Positions 44,732 through 52,545 of a stretch of DNA of 64,000 nucleotides are shown piece after piece. The stretch covers positions 124,001 through 188,000 of the forward strand of contig CAZMZH010000004.1 in NCBI GenBank assembly GCA_964570665.1. Direction: 5' to 3'. Position 1 is the stretch's first letter. Every line of letters begins with the position of its first letter. The notes beneath the pieces were generated by a model. The model had not been told where the DNA came from. It saw nothing but the letters and a program-made list of their open reading frames with translations, and did not search any database. Source of the stretch: JAJDAT01 sp964570665 (lineage in GTDB: Bacteria; Nitrospinota; Nitrospinia; Nitrospinales; JAJDAT01). Made by a program: the position numbers and the translations under genes.

Positions 44732-45423
44732 GCGCAATCATAAAAATTGAAAATTTAGGGAAAACCTATAATTTAGGTTCGGTTGAAGTTCCCGCCTTAA
44801 AAGAAGTCAATATTGAAATCAACCCAGGGGAATTTGTCGCCATTATAGGGCCTTCCGGCAGCGGTAAATCCACCTTAATGAATCTGATGGGTTGTTTGGA
44901 CCAACCCACCGTAGGCGATTATTTCCTCGAAAACGTCAACGTTAAGTTATTAGACTCCAATAAACTAGCTGAAATTAGGAACCGCCGCATTGGATTTGTT
45001 TTCCAGAGTTTTAATTTACTGCCCCGCGCCACTGCATTAGAAAATGTAGAATTGCCTCTTCTTTATGGACGTATCCCAAAATCTAGAGAAATTGCTCTTA
45101 AAGCGTTAGAAAAAGTGGGGCTAGACCCAAGAGCAAAACACAGACCCAATGAACTTTCCGGCGGCGAACGCCAAAGAGTCGCCATTGCCAGATCCATCGT
45201 CAATAACCCCGCAATCATTTTAGCCGACGAACCCACAGGCAACCTCGATTCAGCCAACGGCGAAGAAATACTGCGTATTTTTAACGACCTAAACGCAGAA
45301 GGAGTTACAATAATCATAGTGACACACGAAAAAGAAATTGCCGAACGTACCCGAAGAATCATCGCTATGAAAGACGGTAAAATATTAAGCGATACACCGA
45401 CCGATAGAGAAAACGAATGCTAA
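44728..45423 (+). CDS. ABC transporter ATPase, MacB/LolD type
   Basis: A 231-residue ATPase, started at ATG 44728 because it overlaps the adaptor's stop (ATGA) and gives the family N-terminus MSAIIKIENLGKTYNLG. The upstream frame from 44710 lies in the adaptor gene. Walker A is GPSGSGKSTL, the signature is LSGGERQRVAIARS, Walker B is IILADEPTGNLDS with the H-loop VTHE. Its stop overlaps the permease start at 45417. It powers the MacB-type pump; the substrate is unknown. Confidence 0.93.
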   Translation: MSAIIKIENLGKTYNLGSVEVPALKEVNIEINPGEFVAIIGPSGSGKSTLMNLMGCLDQPTVGDYFLENVNVKLLDSNKLAEIRNRRIGFVFQSFNLLPRATALENVELPLLYGRIPKSREIALKALEKVGLDPRAKHRPNELSGGERQRVAIARSIVNNPAIILADEPTGNLDSANGEEILRIFNDLNAEGVTIIIVTHEKEIAERTRRIIAMKDGKILSDTPTDRENEC

Positions 45424-46625
45424 TTTGGGATCTTTTCAAAATGGCTTTAAGGAGTTTAATCGCCAATAAACTCCGGTCTTTTTTAACGGCGCTTGGAATC
45501 GTCATAGGAGTCGCCTCCGTTATTTCTATGATATCCATAGGAGAAGGAGCCAGAAAACAAACTTTGGAAACCATAGCCAAGTTTGGAACCAATATAATTT
45601 CCGTTAAACCCGGTCAAAAGAAAACCCGACATGTCAGTACCGGCAAAGTGACTACCTTAATATTGAATGACGCATATGCAATCGACGCACACGTTGATCT
45701 TATTACCGGCGTTGCCCCGCAAATATATCAAAGCGCTCAATTAAAATTCGAAAACAAGAATTCCAATTCGACGGTTCGGGGGACCACGGCCGACTACCCC
45801 CGCCTATCCAATTTCGAAATTCAAAAAGGACGTTTCTTTAATAAGGAAGAAACCAATGGCGCAAAGCGAATTTGCATATTAGGCGCCACGGTAGTTAAAA
45901 ACTTATTTGAAGATAAGGACCCCATTGGACAATTCATCAAAGTCGATGGCGACAACTACCTGGTTATAGGAACAACCGAACCCAAAGGAGCTCTAAGCTG
46001 GTGGGACCCAGACGATCAAATATTTGTTCCCATCACGACCGCTCAAAAGCGTCTATTTGGCAAAAATCACATTCAATCTATAGACATCCAAGTAGAAGAC
46101 ATAAACGATTTAGAAACCGTAAAAGAATCGATCACAAAACTGCTTCGCCGCCGACACGATATCCGCGAAGGCAAAGAAGACGATTTTTATGTCAGCAACT
46201 CTTCCCAGTGGCTCAATAGTTGGGGCGATGCAGCAAAAACGTTTACGTTTCTATTGGGCGGTATAGCCGCTATTTCGCTAATGGTTGGCGGCATCGGTAT
46301 CATGAATATCATGCTGGTTTCGGTAATAGAAAGAACGCGCGAAATTGGAATTAGAAAAGCCATTGGCGCCAAAAAAGGCGAGATACTCCAGCAATTTTTA
46401 ATCGAATCTATTCTTATCAGCTTCATGGGCGGCGGTGTCGGCATTGCTATAGGAATTGGAATTTCAAAAGCCGTTTCTAAAATGGGAGGATGGGATACCG
46501 TCATATCTCTGCAATCCATCTTGCTGGCTTTTGGGTTTTCGGTAGCCGTTGGCGTATTTTTTGGTTATTATCCCGCAAACAAAGCCTCAAACTTAAATCC
46601 TATCGAAGCGTTGCGTTACGAATAA
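45417..46625 (+). CDS. ABC transporter permease, MacB type
   Basis: A 402-residue four-span permease. The N-terminus (LIWDLFKMALRSLIANKLRSFLTALGIVIGVASVI) carries the first span. A periplasmic MacB-PCD domain (about 45-260) follows, then GGIGIMNIMLVSVIERTREIGIRKAIGAKKGEIL and two last spans, ending with LNPIEALRYE, the typical MacB/FtsX C-terminus. The ATG overlaps the ATPase stop by a few bases. With the ATPase, adaptor and TolC-like protein it forms a complete tripartite exporter. Confidence 0.93.
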   Translation: MLIWDLFKMALRSLIANKLRSFLTALGIVIGVASVISMISIGEGARKQTLETIAKFGTNIISVKPGQKKTRHVSTGKVTTLILNDAYAIDAHVDLITGVAPQIYQSAQLKFENKNSNSTVRGTTADYPRLSNFEIQKGRFFNKEETNGAKRICILGATVVKNLFEDKDPIGQFIKVDGDNYLVIGTTEPKGALSWWDPDDQIFVPITTAQKRLFGKNHIQSIDIQVEDINDLETVKESITKLLRRRHDIREGKEDDFYVSNSSQWLNSWGDAAKTFTFLLGGIAAISLMVGGIGIMNIMLVSVIERTREIGIRKAIGAKKGEILQQFLIESILISFMGGGVGIAIGIGISKAVSKMGGWDTVISLQSILLAFGFSVAVGVFFGYYPANKASNLNPIEALRYE

Positions 46626-46660
46626 TCCATTCATGTTTTCTCCAAAATCAAAAACAAATG

Positions 46661-46893
46661 CTATTCACCGCAGAGGACGCAGAGAGCGCAAAGAAAAGAT
46701 TTAAGGCAAAGAAAGTAAAACTTTCAATTCTTCTTTTTAGACTGTGAATAAAATTAGAAACTAGCTTGTTATTTTTTTTTGAGGAATGTCGGATTTGGTT
46801 TTGCCGTTCAACAAATCAAGGATTCTGTTTTTGCATTTTCTCAAGAACTTGTTTTGTCTTTCTCTGCGTTCTCAGCGTCCTCTGCGGTAAAAA
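46661..46893. repeat. MITE-like element with inverted terminal repeats
   Basis: ACCGCAGAGGACGC at 46667-46680 recurs inverted as GCGTCCTCTGCGGT at 46875-46888. The flanks remain similar for about 30 bases (AGAGAGCGCAAAGAAAAG against AGAACGCAGAGAAAG on the other strand). The 230-base unit lies between the permease and aminotransferase genes and has no gene of its own. The arms belong to a CCGCAGAGGACGCAGAG-type repeat that I recall being common in other bacterial genomes; mobility is an inference. Confidence 0.55.
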
Positions 46894-46916
46894 GGTTTTT
46901 TTTAAAGTTAAAGCTT

Positions 46917-47789
46917 ATGAAAAACGAAATCGTTTTTTTAAATGGAAAGTTTTTACCGCTAAAAGAGGCGTCGGTTTCAATACTGGATCGAGGTTTCACT
47001 CTAGGCGACGGGCTGTTCGAAACCCTACGGTCCTATGGCGGTAATGTTTTTCGGTTAGAAGATCACCTCGATAGACTATTCGAATCCGCTCAAAAAATAT
47101 ATTTGGAGATTCCCACTAGTAAAGAACGATTGATAGAAATCGTCAATGAAACTCTCAAAAAAAACCAATTAGAAGAAGCGTATGTTCGAATCACTGTCAC
47201 GCGCGGCGAAGGTCCACCCGGCCTAACTTTACCGGAAAATCCGTCTCCTACGGTCGTCGTAATCGCAAAAGAATTCACAAGGTTGCCCAAAAAATATTAC
47301 GAACATGGCGTAAAGATAGCGACGTTTCCCAATTCAACGTCTCAAACCGCGACATTAGATCCACAAATAAAATCCTGTAACTACCTTTCTCAAATTTTGG
47401 TTAAAGAACAGGCCAAGCGTCAGGGAGCCTTTGAAGGGATTGTTTTAGAAAACGAGCAAATTATAGCGGAAGGAACCCTCAGCAATATTTTTATCGTTAA
47501 AGATTGGAAACTAAAGACCCCTGCCCTATCCTCATTCATTCTACCCGGCATAACGCGCCAATTCGTTTTGGAACTGGCAGCGACAAATAAAATGAAATCC
47601 GAAGAAACTCAATTAACTGTTGAAGATCTTTATCAAGCGGACGAAATCTTTATCGTAAACACCGGTATAGAAATATTACCCGTGTCGCAAGCGGACACTT
47701 TTCAAATCGGCAATGGCCGGCCCGGAGAGGTAACAAACGGTCTGCGCGAAGCGTTTTTTAAAACCATTGAAGAATTGAAGAAAAAATGA
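46917..47789 (+). CDS. Aminotransferase class IV (aminodeoxychorismate lyase / branched-chain type)
   Basis: A 290-residue PLP enzyme. The start is set at ATG 46917; the frame is open upstream to 46779 but that part falls in the MITE-like repeat and reads as low-complexity sequence. Family marks are SILDRGFTLGDGLFETLR, RLEDHLDRLFESA, the PLP Lys in DPQIKSCNYLSQ, the later EGTLSNIFIV, and the GITR segment near PGITRQFVLELA. Members are 4-amino-4-deoxychorismate lyases (PabC), branched-chain aminotransferases or D-amino acid aminotransferases, and the sequence alone does not decide between them. Confidence 0.88.
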   Translation: MKNEIVFLNGKFLPLKEASVSILDRGFTLGDGLFETLRSYGGNVFRLEDHLDRLFESAQKIYLEIPTSKERLIEIVNETLKKNQLEEAYVRITVTRGEGPPGLTLPENPSPTVVVIAKEFTRLPKKYYEHGVKIATFPNSTSQTATLDPQIKSCNYLSQILVKEQAKRQGAFEGIVLENEQIIAEGTLSNIFIVKDWKLKTPALSSFILPGITRQFVLELAATNKMKSEETQLTVEDLYQADEIFIVNTGIEILPVSQADTFQIGNGRPGEVTNGLREAFFKTIEELKKK

Positions 47790-47830
47790 TAGATTTCGCT
47801 GCAAACAAACCAATAAATAAAGGAAATTAA

Positions 47831-48265
47831 ATGGATCCAGAAGAGCGTTTTCATGACAATCCCAACGGAATCATTTCCGATAAAAAATTGAACCTCAGTT
47901 GGTTGCCTAAAGACAGCAAATTAGATTTAGGTAAATGGTGTAGTTGGGACGAGGCCGTGGGTTATGCGCGTACTATGAACTCCTGCTACCCAGGCGGATT
48001 CGCCGATTTCCGATTGCCTACCAAAGAAGAAGGCGAAAGTATATTCGACAAAGAATATATGAACGTAGATTTTGAAGGCGAAACCATTCATATCCATAAA
48101 GTATTTGTTCCTAAAGGAATTCATTATTTATGGACAAGCGACGTGAATGAAGAAGGAAAAGCGTTGCGAGTGAACCTACGCGACGGCACTTCCGAATATG
48201 TAGATAAGTTCTCTAAAGAACGCCATGGAACCAAACTCGTCCGTAACGCCGATAAACCACGATAG
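47831..48265 (+). CDS. DUF1566 (Lcl C-terminal) domain protein
   Basis: A 144-residue protein. CSWDEAVGYARTMN, FADFRLPTKEEGESIF, HYLWTSDVNEEGKALRVNLRDG and a final LVRNA fit the DUF1566/Lcl C-terminal fold, in which the RLPT core and a W.S segment are typical. No signal peptide is visible. It follows the aminotransferase by about 40 bases and may be co-transcribed with it. Family members often occur as C-terminal domains of surface or phage-tail proteins; the role of a free-standing copy is unknown. Confidence 0.75.
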   Translation: MDPEERFHDNPNGIISDKKLNLSWLPKDSKLDLGKWCSWDEAVGYARTMNSCYPGGFADFRLPTKEEGESIFDKEYMNVDFEGETIHIHKVFVPKGIHYLWTSDVNEEGKALRVNLRDGTSEYVDKFSKERHGTKLVRNADKPR

Positions 48266-48301
48266 CTCCCATTGCTTGAAAAAGACCTCGATTTTATAGT
48301 C

Positions 48302-48359
48302 ATCCAGGTCCTTCGGCGGAGTTTATCCTGAGCGAAGCCGAAGGACCTGGATAAACTCC
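48302..48359. repeat. Dispersed repeat with two mutually exclusive hairpins
   Basis: ATCCAGGTCCTTCGGC (48302-48317) pairs perfectly with GCCGAAGGACCTGGAT (48337-48352). In addition GGAGTTTATCC (48318-48328) pairs with GGATAAACTCC (48349-48359), using overlapping bases, so only one stem can form at a time. It is related to the repeat at 56627-56683 and to fragments near 50589 and 59299. Confidence 0.65.
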
Positions 48360-48477
48360 GTCGAAAGATCTCGCCTCGATTTAATAAATATTTCCAATCT
48401 AGTTTCTTAGGAGTCTAGTCGAGAGATCTCAGCGTTCCGCAGGATCGTTCTGTCCTCTTAACCACAAATTAGTTTCT

Positions 48478-48843
48478 ATGCAATTCCTAAAACTCTTATT
48501 TAAATATCATACGATGGCAACTTTTCTGCTCATTCTTTTTGGATTCATGTTTTTTCTGTATGGGAAAAACAACCCAACAGAGGAAACATTCGTTGCTAAA
48601 CACGGCCCAAAACCCATATTTAACGAGTCAAACCATAGTTATTTGGAAGTTGTGCAGTATTTGCAGGAAATGGCCGTCGATCCGGATAGCATCCAATTGG
48701 AATCTTGCGCAAAGATGAAACAAACGGACAAAGGCTGGTTTGTGCGGTGTAAATATCTGGGGAAAAATAAACACGGAGAATTCTCTCAGGCTTCTAAGGG
48801 ATTTTATATCTCCAATCGCAGGGTCATATTAACTCAAAAATAA
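48478..48843 (+). CDS. Small membrane-anchored protein, unknown
   Basis: A 121-residue protein with one hydrophobic span (about residues 13-29, TMATFLLILFGFMFFLYG). A soluble domain of about 90 residues follows, with YLEVVQYLQEMAVDPDSIQLESC and a pair of Cys (in ESCAK and VRCKY). It resembles small proteins with a single-span anchor and a compact periplasmic domain, but I do not recognise a family. No clear ribosome-binding site lies before the ATG. It precedes the solitary higA-like gene by about 120 bases. Confidence 0.55.
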   Translation: MQFLKLLFKYHTMATFLLILFGFMFFLYGKNNPTEETFVAKHGPKPIFNESNHSYLEVVQYLQEMAVDPDSIQLESCAKMKQTDKGWFVRCKYLGKNKHGEFSQASKGFYISNRRVILTQK

Positions 48844-48963
48844 TTTGCCACACTCTCCTATCTCATTTAATAAACGTCGTTAATTGAAACCATTTGACTG
48901 CATCATCAAACGATATAGTCTGATATCATTTGACGCGAATAGTGAATCCCCTTAGAGAAAATA

Positions 48964-49263
48964 ATGAAACAAAAGAAAAAATCCCCTCTCCAACCGGGCG
49001 AGATTCTGCTCGTCCAGTTTCTTGAAAAGAAAAAGATCACTCAATATATATTGGCAAAAGTTATTGGCGTTTCTTACGCACGGATCAATAAATTAGTTCT
49101 TGGGAAAAGATCGATCACTGCCGATACTGCTTGCCGGTTGGGGAAGTTTTTTATGAAACCTCCCGAGTATTGGATGAAATTGCAAATGGCTTATGATTTG
49201 GAAGTCGCTAATAAAAAGCTTGCACGGAAGAAAATTCCAACGTTTAAGGAAGTGAAGAAGTAG
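48964..49263 (+). CDS. Solitary HigA-type antitoxin / XRE HTH protein
   Basis: A 99-residue XRE-family protein of the HigA type: PLQPGEILLVQFLEKKKITQYILAKVIGVSYARINKLVLGKRSITADTACRLGKFF, followed by PEYWMKLQMAYDLEVA. In an intact module the toxin HigB is encoded just upstream. I find no toxin-like frame in the 120 bases before this gene, so it appears to be an orphan antitoxin. A truncated near-copy lies at 50234-50461. It may regulate its own promoter or neutralise a toxin encoded elsewhere. Confidence 0.85.
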   Translation: MKQKKKSPLQPGEILLVQFLEKKKITQYILAKVIGVSYARINKLVLGKRSITADTACRLGKFFMKPPEYWMKLQMAYDLEVANKKLARKKIPTFKEVKK

Positions 49264-49524
49264 AAACGGTTAAAGGTGGTCGCACTTCGAGAACCTCAGG
49301 GTAAGCTCGTCAAAGTTGATCGCTTCTGGATGACGCGAGGTAATAATAGAATTTGTCCACAGTAACGTCGGTTCACAACCAATCTCACCAACCAGTATTC
49401 AAATATAAGATTTTAATGATAAGGGGGGATATTAATAAATTAGTTACTGGGACCGCTTGTTATTGATAAATCCCTAAATATCAAAAATCTTCTATAACTT
49501 CGCACAAAGTTTCTATGGGTAAAG

Positions 49525-49824
49525 TTATGAGGCATAGGGTTGGATTTGTAGTTTGCTTTCTTTTTCCATCTGGTCTTGAGTCGTATCCAAATCAAAGTCC
49601 ATTTGCAACCCCAACCAGAATTGCGGAGACATCTTAAAATATTTTCCCAGCCTGATTGCCGTATCGGCGGTTACTCCTCGTTTTTGATGAACAATTTCAT
49701 TAATTCGCCTGGGAGAAACGCCTATGGCTTTAGCCAATCCATATTGACTAATTTCCATGGGAACTAGAAATTCTTCCTGCAAAATTTCGCCAGGATGCAT
49801 CGGTGGCATTTTCTTTTTACCCAT
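49525..49824 (-). CDS. higA: HigA antitoxin
   Basis: A 99-residue XRE antitoxin: PPMHPGEILQEEFLVPMEISQYGLAKAIGVSPRRINEIVHQKRGVTADTAIRLGKYF and the late SPQFWLGLQMDFDLD. It follows higB by 9 bases and has a strong AGGAG ribosome-binding site, so translation is likely efficient. HigA neutralises the RelE-fold toxin and represses the operon by binding palindromic sites upstream. It is distinct in sequence from the two solitary copies nearby. Confidence 0.92.
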   Translation of the reverse strand: MGKKKMPPMHPGEILQEEFLVPMEISQYGLAKAIGVSPRRINEIVHQKRGVTADTAIRLGKYFKMSPQFWLGLQMDFDLDTTQDQMEKESKLQIQPYAS

Positions 49825-49833
49825 AAATTTCTC

Positions 49834-50115
49834 CTAATGATAATCGACAATTTCCACATCGTGAGCGTCCCCAGCCTTCCAGACGAAGCAGACTCTCCAT
49901 TGAATCTTGATTCGAATACTATGCTGGCCTTTTCTGTTCCCTTTCAGCGCTTCTAAATGATTGGAAGGAGGAATACGAAGATCGTTTAAAGTAACAGATC
50001 GATTGAGCATTCTCAATTTTCTCAGCGCAGTGCGTTGGATTCCTTTAGGAATCTTTTTAGAGAACTCTCGATTAAAAGTTTTCTCTGTTTCGCGGCATTT
50101 GAAAGACTTGATCAC
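49834..50115 (-). CDS. higB: HigB toxin (RelE-fold mRNA interferase)
   Basis: A 93-residue RelE/HigB-fold toxin: MIKSFKCRETEKTF at the start, IPKGIQRTALRKLRMLNRS, PSNHLEALKGNRKGQHSIRIKIQWRVCFVWKAGDAHDVEIVDYH at the end. The LKG(N/D)RKG and the WRVCF...DVEIVDYH segments match the family, which cleaves mRNA on the ribosome. The start is GTG. No Shine-Dalgarno is visible; an AT-rich -10-like stretch lies just upstream, so the transcript may be nearly leaderless. Together with higA it forms a complete type II system. Confidence 0.9.
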   Translation of the reverse strand: MIKSFKCRETEKTFNREFSKKIPKGIQRTALRKLRMLNRSVTLNDLRIPPSNHLEALKGNRKGQHSIRIKIQWRVCFVWKAGDAHDVEIVDYH

Positions 50116-50123
50116 AATATATA

Positions 50124-50146
50124 TTAACGCTTCGCGTTATTAACGC
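50124..50146. promoter_or_regulatory. Candidate HigA operator upstream of higB
   Basis: TAACGC (50125-50130), GCGTTA (50134-50139) and a further TTAACGC (50140-50146) give a palindrome with a 3-base loop plus a third direct half-site, about 10 bases from the higB GTG. Palindromic TAACG-like sites are usual for HigA-type repressors. Confidence 0.5.
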
Positions 50147-50233
50147 CAAGGGAAAAATAAAACGGAAATCTGCTTAGACAAATAACTTATAGATTTTACT
50201 ATTGACCTGCGAAGGATTTGAACTTTCGAGTTA

Positions 50234-50461
50234 TTGATTGGAAGTCAGTTGGCAAAGACGATTGGCGTTTCTTACGCACGGATCAATAATTTAGTTCTTG
50301 GAAAAAGATCGATCACTGCGGATACGGCTTGCCGGTTGGGGAAGTTTTTTATGAAACCTCCCGAATATTGGATGAAGTTGCAAATGGCTTATGATTTGGA
50401 AGTCGCTAATAAAAAGCTTGTAAGGAATAAAATTCCAACGTTTAAGGAAGTGAAAAGGTGA
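50234..50461 (+). pseudogene. Truncated copy of the solitary HigA-type gene
   Basis: From about 50253 to 50461 this is nearly identical in DNA to 49055-49263, coding VSYARIN.LVLGKRSITADTACRLGKFFMKPPEYW and KIPTFKEVK. The first 30 residues of the other copy (the QPGEIL start) are missing, and upstream bases diverge. It looks like a 5'-truncated duplicate carried by the repeat-rich DNA. A TTG at 50234 could start a 75-residue product, but it lacks part of the fold. Confidence 0.75.
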
Positions 50462-51068
50462 GGCGTTAAAAATTGGCCACAGAAGAACACAGAAAAACAC
50501 AGAAGAAAACCGAAAAAGGCAGACATACAACTCCGAAACATAGATTCCTTGACGGAGGTTGTGCTGAGAAACGCCCTAATAACCGGAATGACATTTAGAT
50601 CGAGGCGAGATCTTTCGCAGAACCTAAAGGTTCTCCTCTGGATGATACTTCGACAAGCTCTGCACAGGCTAATCGTGGGATTTGTTAGAGACTACGTTCA
50701 CTATTGACCAAGCCTAAAACTAACTTACGTCATTCAGACGACTAACGGGAGGAAGAATCCCGAAGTTCGGTTTTGACTTTTTACTCTTAACAAAAAAAGA
50801 CCACTAAGAAAACTCAACGATATCTTCTATATTATTCAGATTAAAAGGTCAAATAAATGAAAATACAAATATATCTATAAAAAACGCTCAAATGTTGAGT
50901 TAAACCCACCAAAATCCCTTTTAAGAAATTATTTTCAAATATAATAAACACAGAATAAAATTTTGGTATATAATTTCTTATATCAAAATGTTATTCAATC
51001 GAAAAATTTTGTCAATATCGGAGTAAAGGTATCCCGCTTTTTGTGAGCGCAAGCAAGAGGGGGAATTT
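50462..51068. other. Repeat-rich non-coding region before the first repeat protein
   Basis: About 600 bases. 50463-50510 holds a GGCCACAGAAGAACACAGAAAAACACAG-type repeat (first 20 bases shared with 56346). 50589-50660 has GAGGCGAGATCTTTCGC-like fragments. 50676-50785 is a copy of the segment at 56392-56510, including GTCATTCAGACGACTAACGG. From about 50850 the DNA is homologous to 52940-53150, ending in a -10 box at 50969-50974. Confidence 0.6.
50969..50974 (+). promoter_or_regulatory. -10 box conserved in both repeat-protein leaders
   Basis: TATAAT at 50969-50974 has a counterpart TATAAT at 53050-53055 in the paralogous leader. Neither has a good -35. Transcript starts near 50980 and 53062 would give leaders of about 135 bases. 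Confidence 0.45.
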
Positions 51069-51179
51069 ATGGGCCGTTTCATTCTATCCAATAAACCATT
51101 ACAAGGGGTTTATCATGAGATTATTACGTCTTTTTGTTATGGTAGTTTTTGCTTGTGGATTTTTTTTCAGTCAGGCTAA
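51069..51179 (+). CDS. Short ORF overlapping the start of the first repeat protein
   Basis: A 36-codon frame in a different phase, with GAGGGGG five bases before its ATG, better placed than the signal for the main gene. It reads MGRFILSNKPLQGVYHEII... and ends at the TAA 51177-51179, 65 bases past the main start at 51115. A counterpart in the paralogue (53150-53287) starts at the same place. It may couple translation of the main gene; whether the peptide matters is unknown. Confidence 0.45.
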   Translation: MGRFILSNKPLQGVYHEIITSFCYGSFCLWIFFQSG

Positions 51180-52545
51180 ATTTGCAGAGCCGGTTACAAT
51201 TACTAGTAAACATACTTGCACAACAAATAATTTTACTTGGAATCCATCGTCAGAAAGCTGTAGTCCACCAAATAAATATAAAGTTACATTTAATGATCCG
51301 ATGGTAATACAGAATATCACTTTACTAATCCCAAAAAATAACATTCTTATCATCGATGGGGGCATAATCTATAACTACAGCACTATCAAAAACTCAGGCA
51401 CTATCAAATTCCTTTCTCAAGGCAAATTATACAACCAAGACACCATAAACAACTTTGGCAAAATCCTCATGGAGAAATCTACCCTTGGCAGTATTACCTT
51501 CGTCAACTTCAAAAACATCAACAACTCCGGCAAAATCACCAACGAAACCGGCCTTTTCACCAATAACGAAAACGGCGCTATCACCAACAACAAGGATGCA
51601 ACTATTGACAACAATTCTTACGCCATTTTTAACAACAAGGGCGCTATCACCAACAACAAGGACGCAACTATCACCTCTACTGGTCCCTTCTCCAACAGCA
51701 GCAAGACAGGCATAAACAACTCGGGCGCTATCACCATCGTAAACGGCCATTTCACCAACTCCGGCGCCATCACCAACAACTTAGGCGGAACTATCAAAAC
51801 CTTCAGCTCATCCTCCTTCTTCATCGGCGGCACTATCACCAACAACGGCGATATCACCAACAGCTCTCGCTCAATTATCACCAACAAGGGCACCATCACC
51901 AACTCCGCCACTCTCACCAACGACGGCGTTTTTAACCAATCTGGCGGAACAATCACTAACACCGGAACAATTACCAACAACGAGACTATCACCAATTCCG
52001 CCATCACCACAAAATCAGGCGGAAAAACCACCAACTCCGGCGGAATTATCACCAACTCCGGCGGTATCACCAATGATGGAACTATCACCAACAACTCTGG
52101 CGCAACCATCACCAACGAATCCGGCGGAACGATTACCAACAACAAAGCTATCACCAACAACTTCGGCGGAGAAATCCTAAACCCCACTAACAAAAACCCC
52201 ACTAGCGCCACAGGCAAACAAGGCACTATCATCAACAGCAAAACCGGAACTATCACCAACTCCGGCAAAATCTTCAACGATGGAGGCGGCATTATCAACA
52301 ACAATGCTAATAAAGATACTAAGGGCGTTGGCGGCAATATCCAGAACCAAAGCAAAGCATTTATCTACAACAGAGCCGCAAAAGCTAATGGGATCTCAAA
52401 CGGCATCATCAATAACTACGCCAAAATAGACGACGAAGGCACAATAACTAATAAAGGTTCCATATTTAATATTTGTGGTGGCACCACTCCTGGAAATCCA
52501 ATTTCATCCCCGCCTATTGTCCAGCCGTGTTCTGATGGAGATTAA
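51115..52545 (+). CDS. Secreted Ile/Asn/Gly repeat protein 1
   Basis: A 476-residue protein, started at ATG 51115 (MRLLRLFVMVVFACG) because it gives a signal peptide ending near KFAEP; the frame is open to a GTG at 51043. After a short N-terminal module with two Cys (TCTTNNFTWN, ESCSPPNKY) and QNITLLIPKNN, nearly all the rest is repeats of 6-8 residues of the type GTITNSG, GAITNN and GATITNESG. The C-terminus is a short tail with two Cys (NICGG, QPCSDGD) and no further domain. A stacked beta-solenoid on the cell surface is the likely form. It is paralogous to the next gene, with a conserved leader. Confidence 0.8.
   Translation: MRLLRLFVMVVFACGFFFSQAKFAEPVTITSKHTCTTNNFTWNPSSESCSPPNKYKVTFNDPMVIQNITLLIPKNNILIIDGGIIYNYSTIKNSGTIKFLSQGKLYNQDTINNFGKILMEKSTLGSITFVNFKNINNSGKITNETGLFTNNENGAITNNKDATIDNNSYAIFNNKGAITNNKDATITSTGPFSNSSKTGINNSGAITIVNGHFTNSGAITNNLGGTIKTFSSSSFFIGGTITNNGDITNSSRSIITNKGTITNSATLTNDGVFNQSGGTITNTGTITNNETITNSAITTKSGGKTTNSGGIITNSGGITNDGTITNNSGATITNESGGTITNNKAITNNFGGEILNPTNKNPTSATGKQGTIINSKTGTITNSGKIFNDGGGIINNNANKDTKGVGGNIQNQSKAFIYNRAAKANGISNGIINNYAKIDDEGTITNKGSIFNICGGTTPGNPISSPPIVQPCSDGD

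Noticed and set aside
46779..46916. N-terminal extension of the aminotransferase class IV gene
   Set aside because: The extension is translated repeat DNA; the family N-terminus begins with the Met at 46917.
48844..48963. Search for a toxin gene upstream of the solitary HigA-type gene
   Set aside because: No frame in these 120 bases resembles HigB/RelE; the nearest toxin is the minus-strand higB.
51020..51068. c-di-GMP (GEMM) or other known riboswitch in the leader of the repeat genes
   Set aside because: The GGACGCAAAGCC-type and tetraloop elements of GEMM-I are not present and the stems do not fit; no other riboswitch consensus that I know was recognised.
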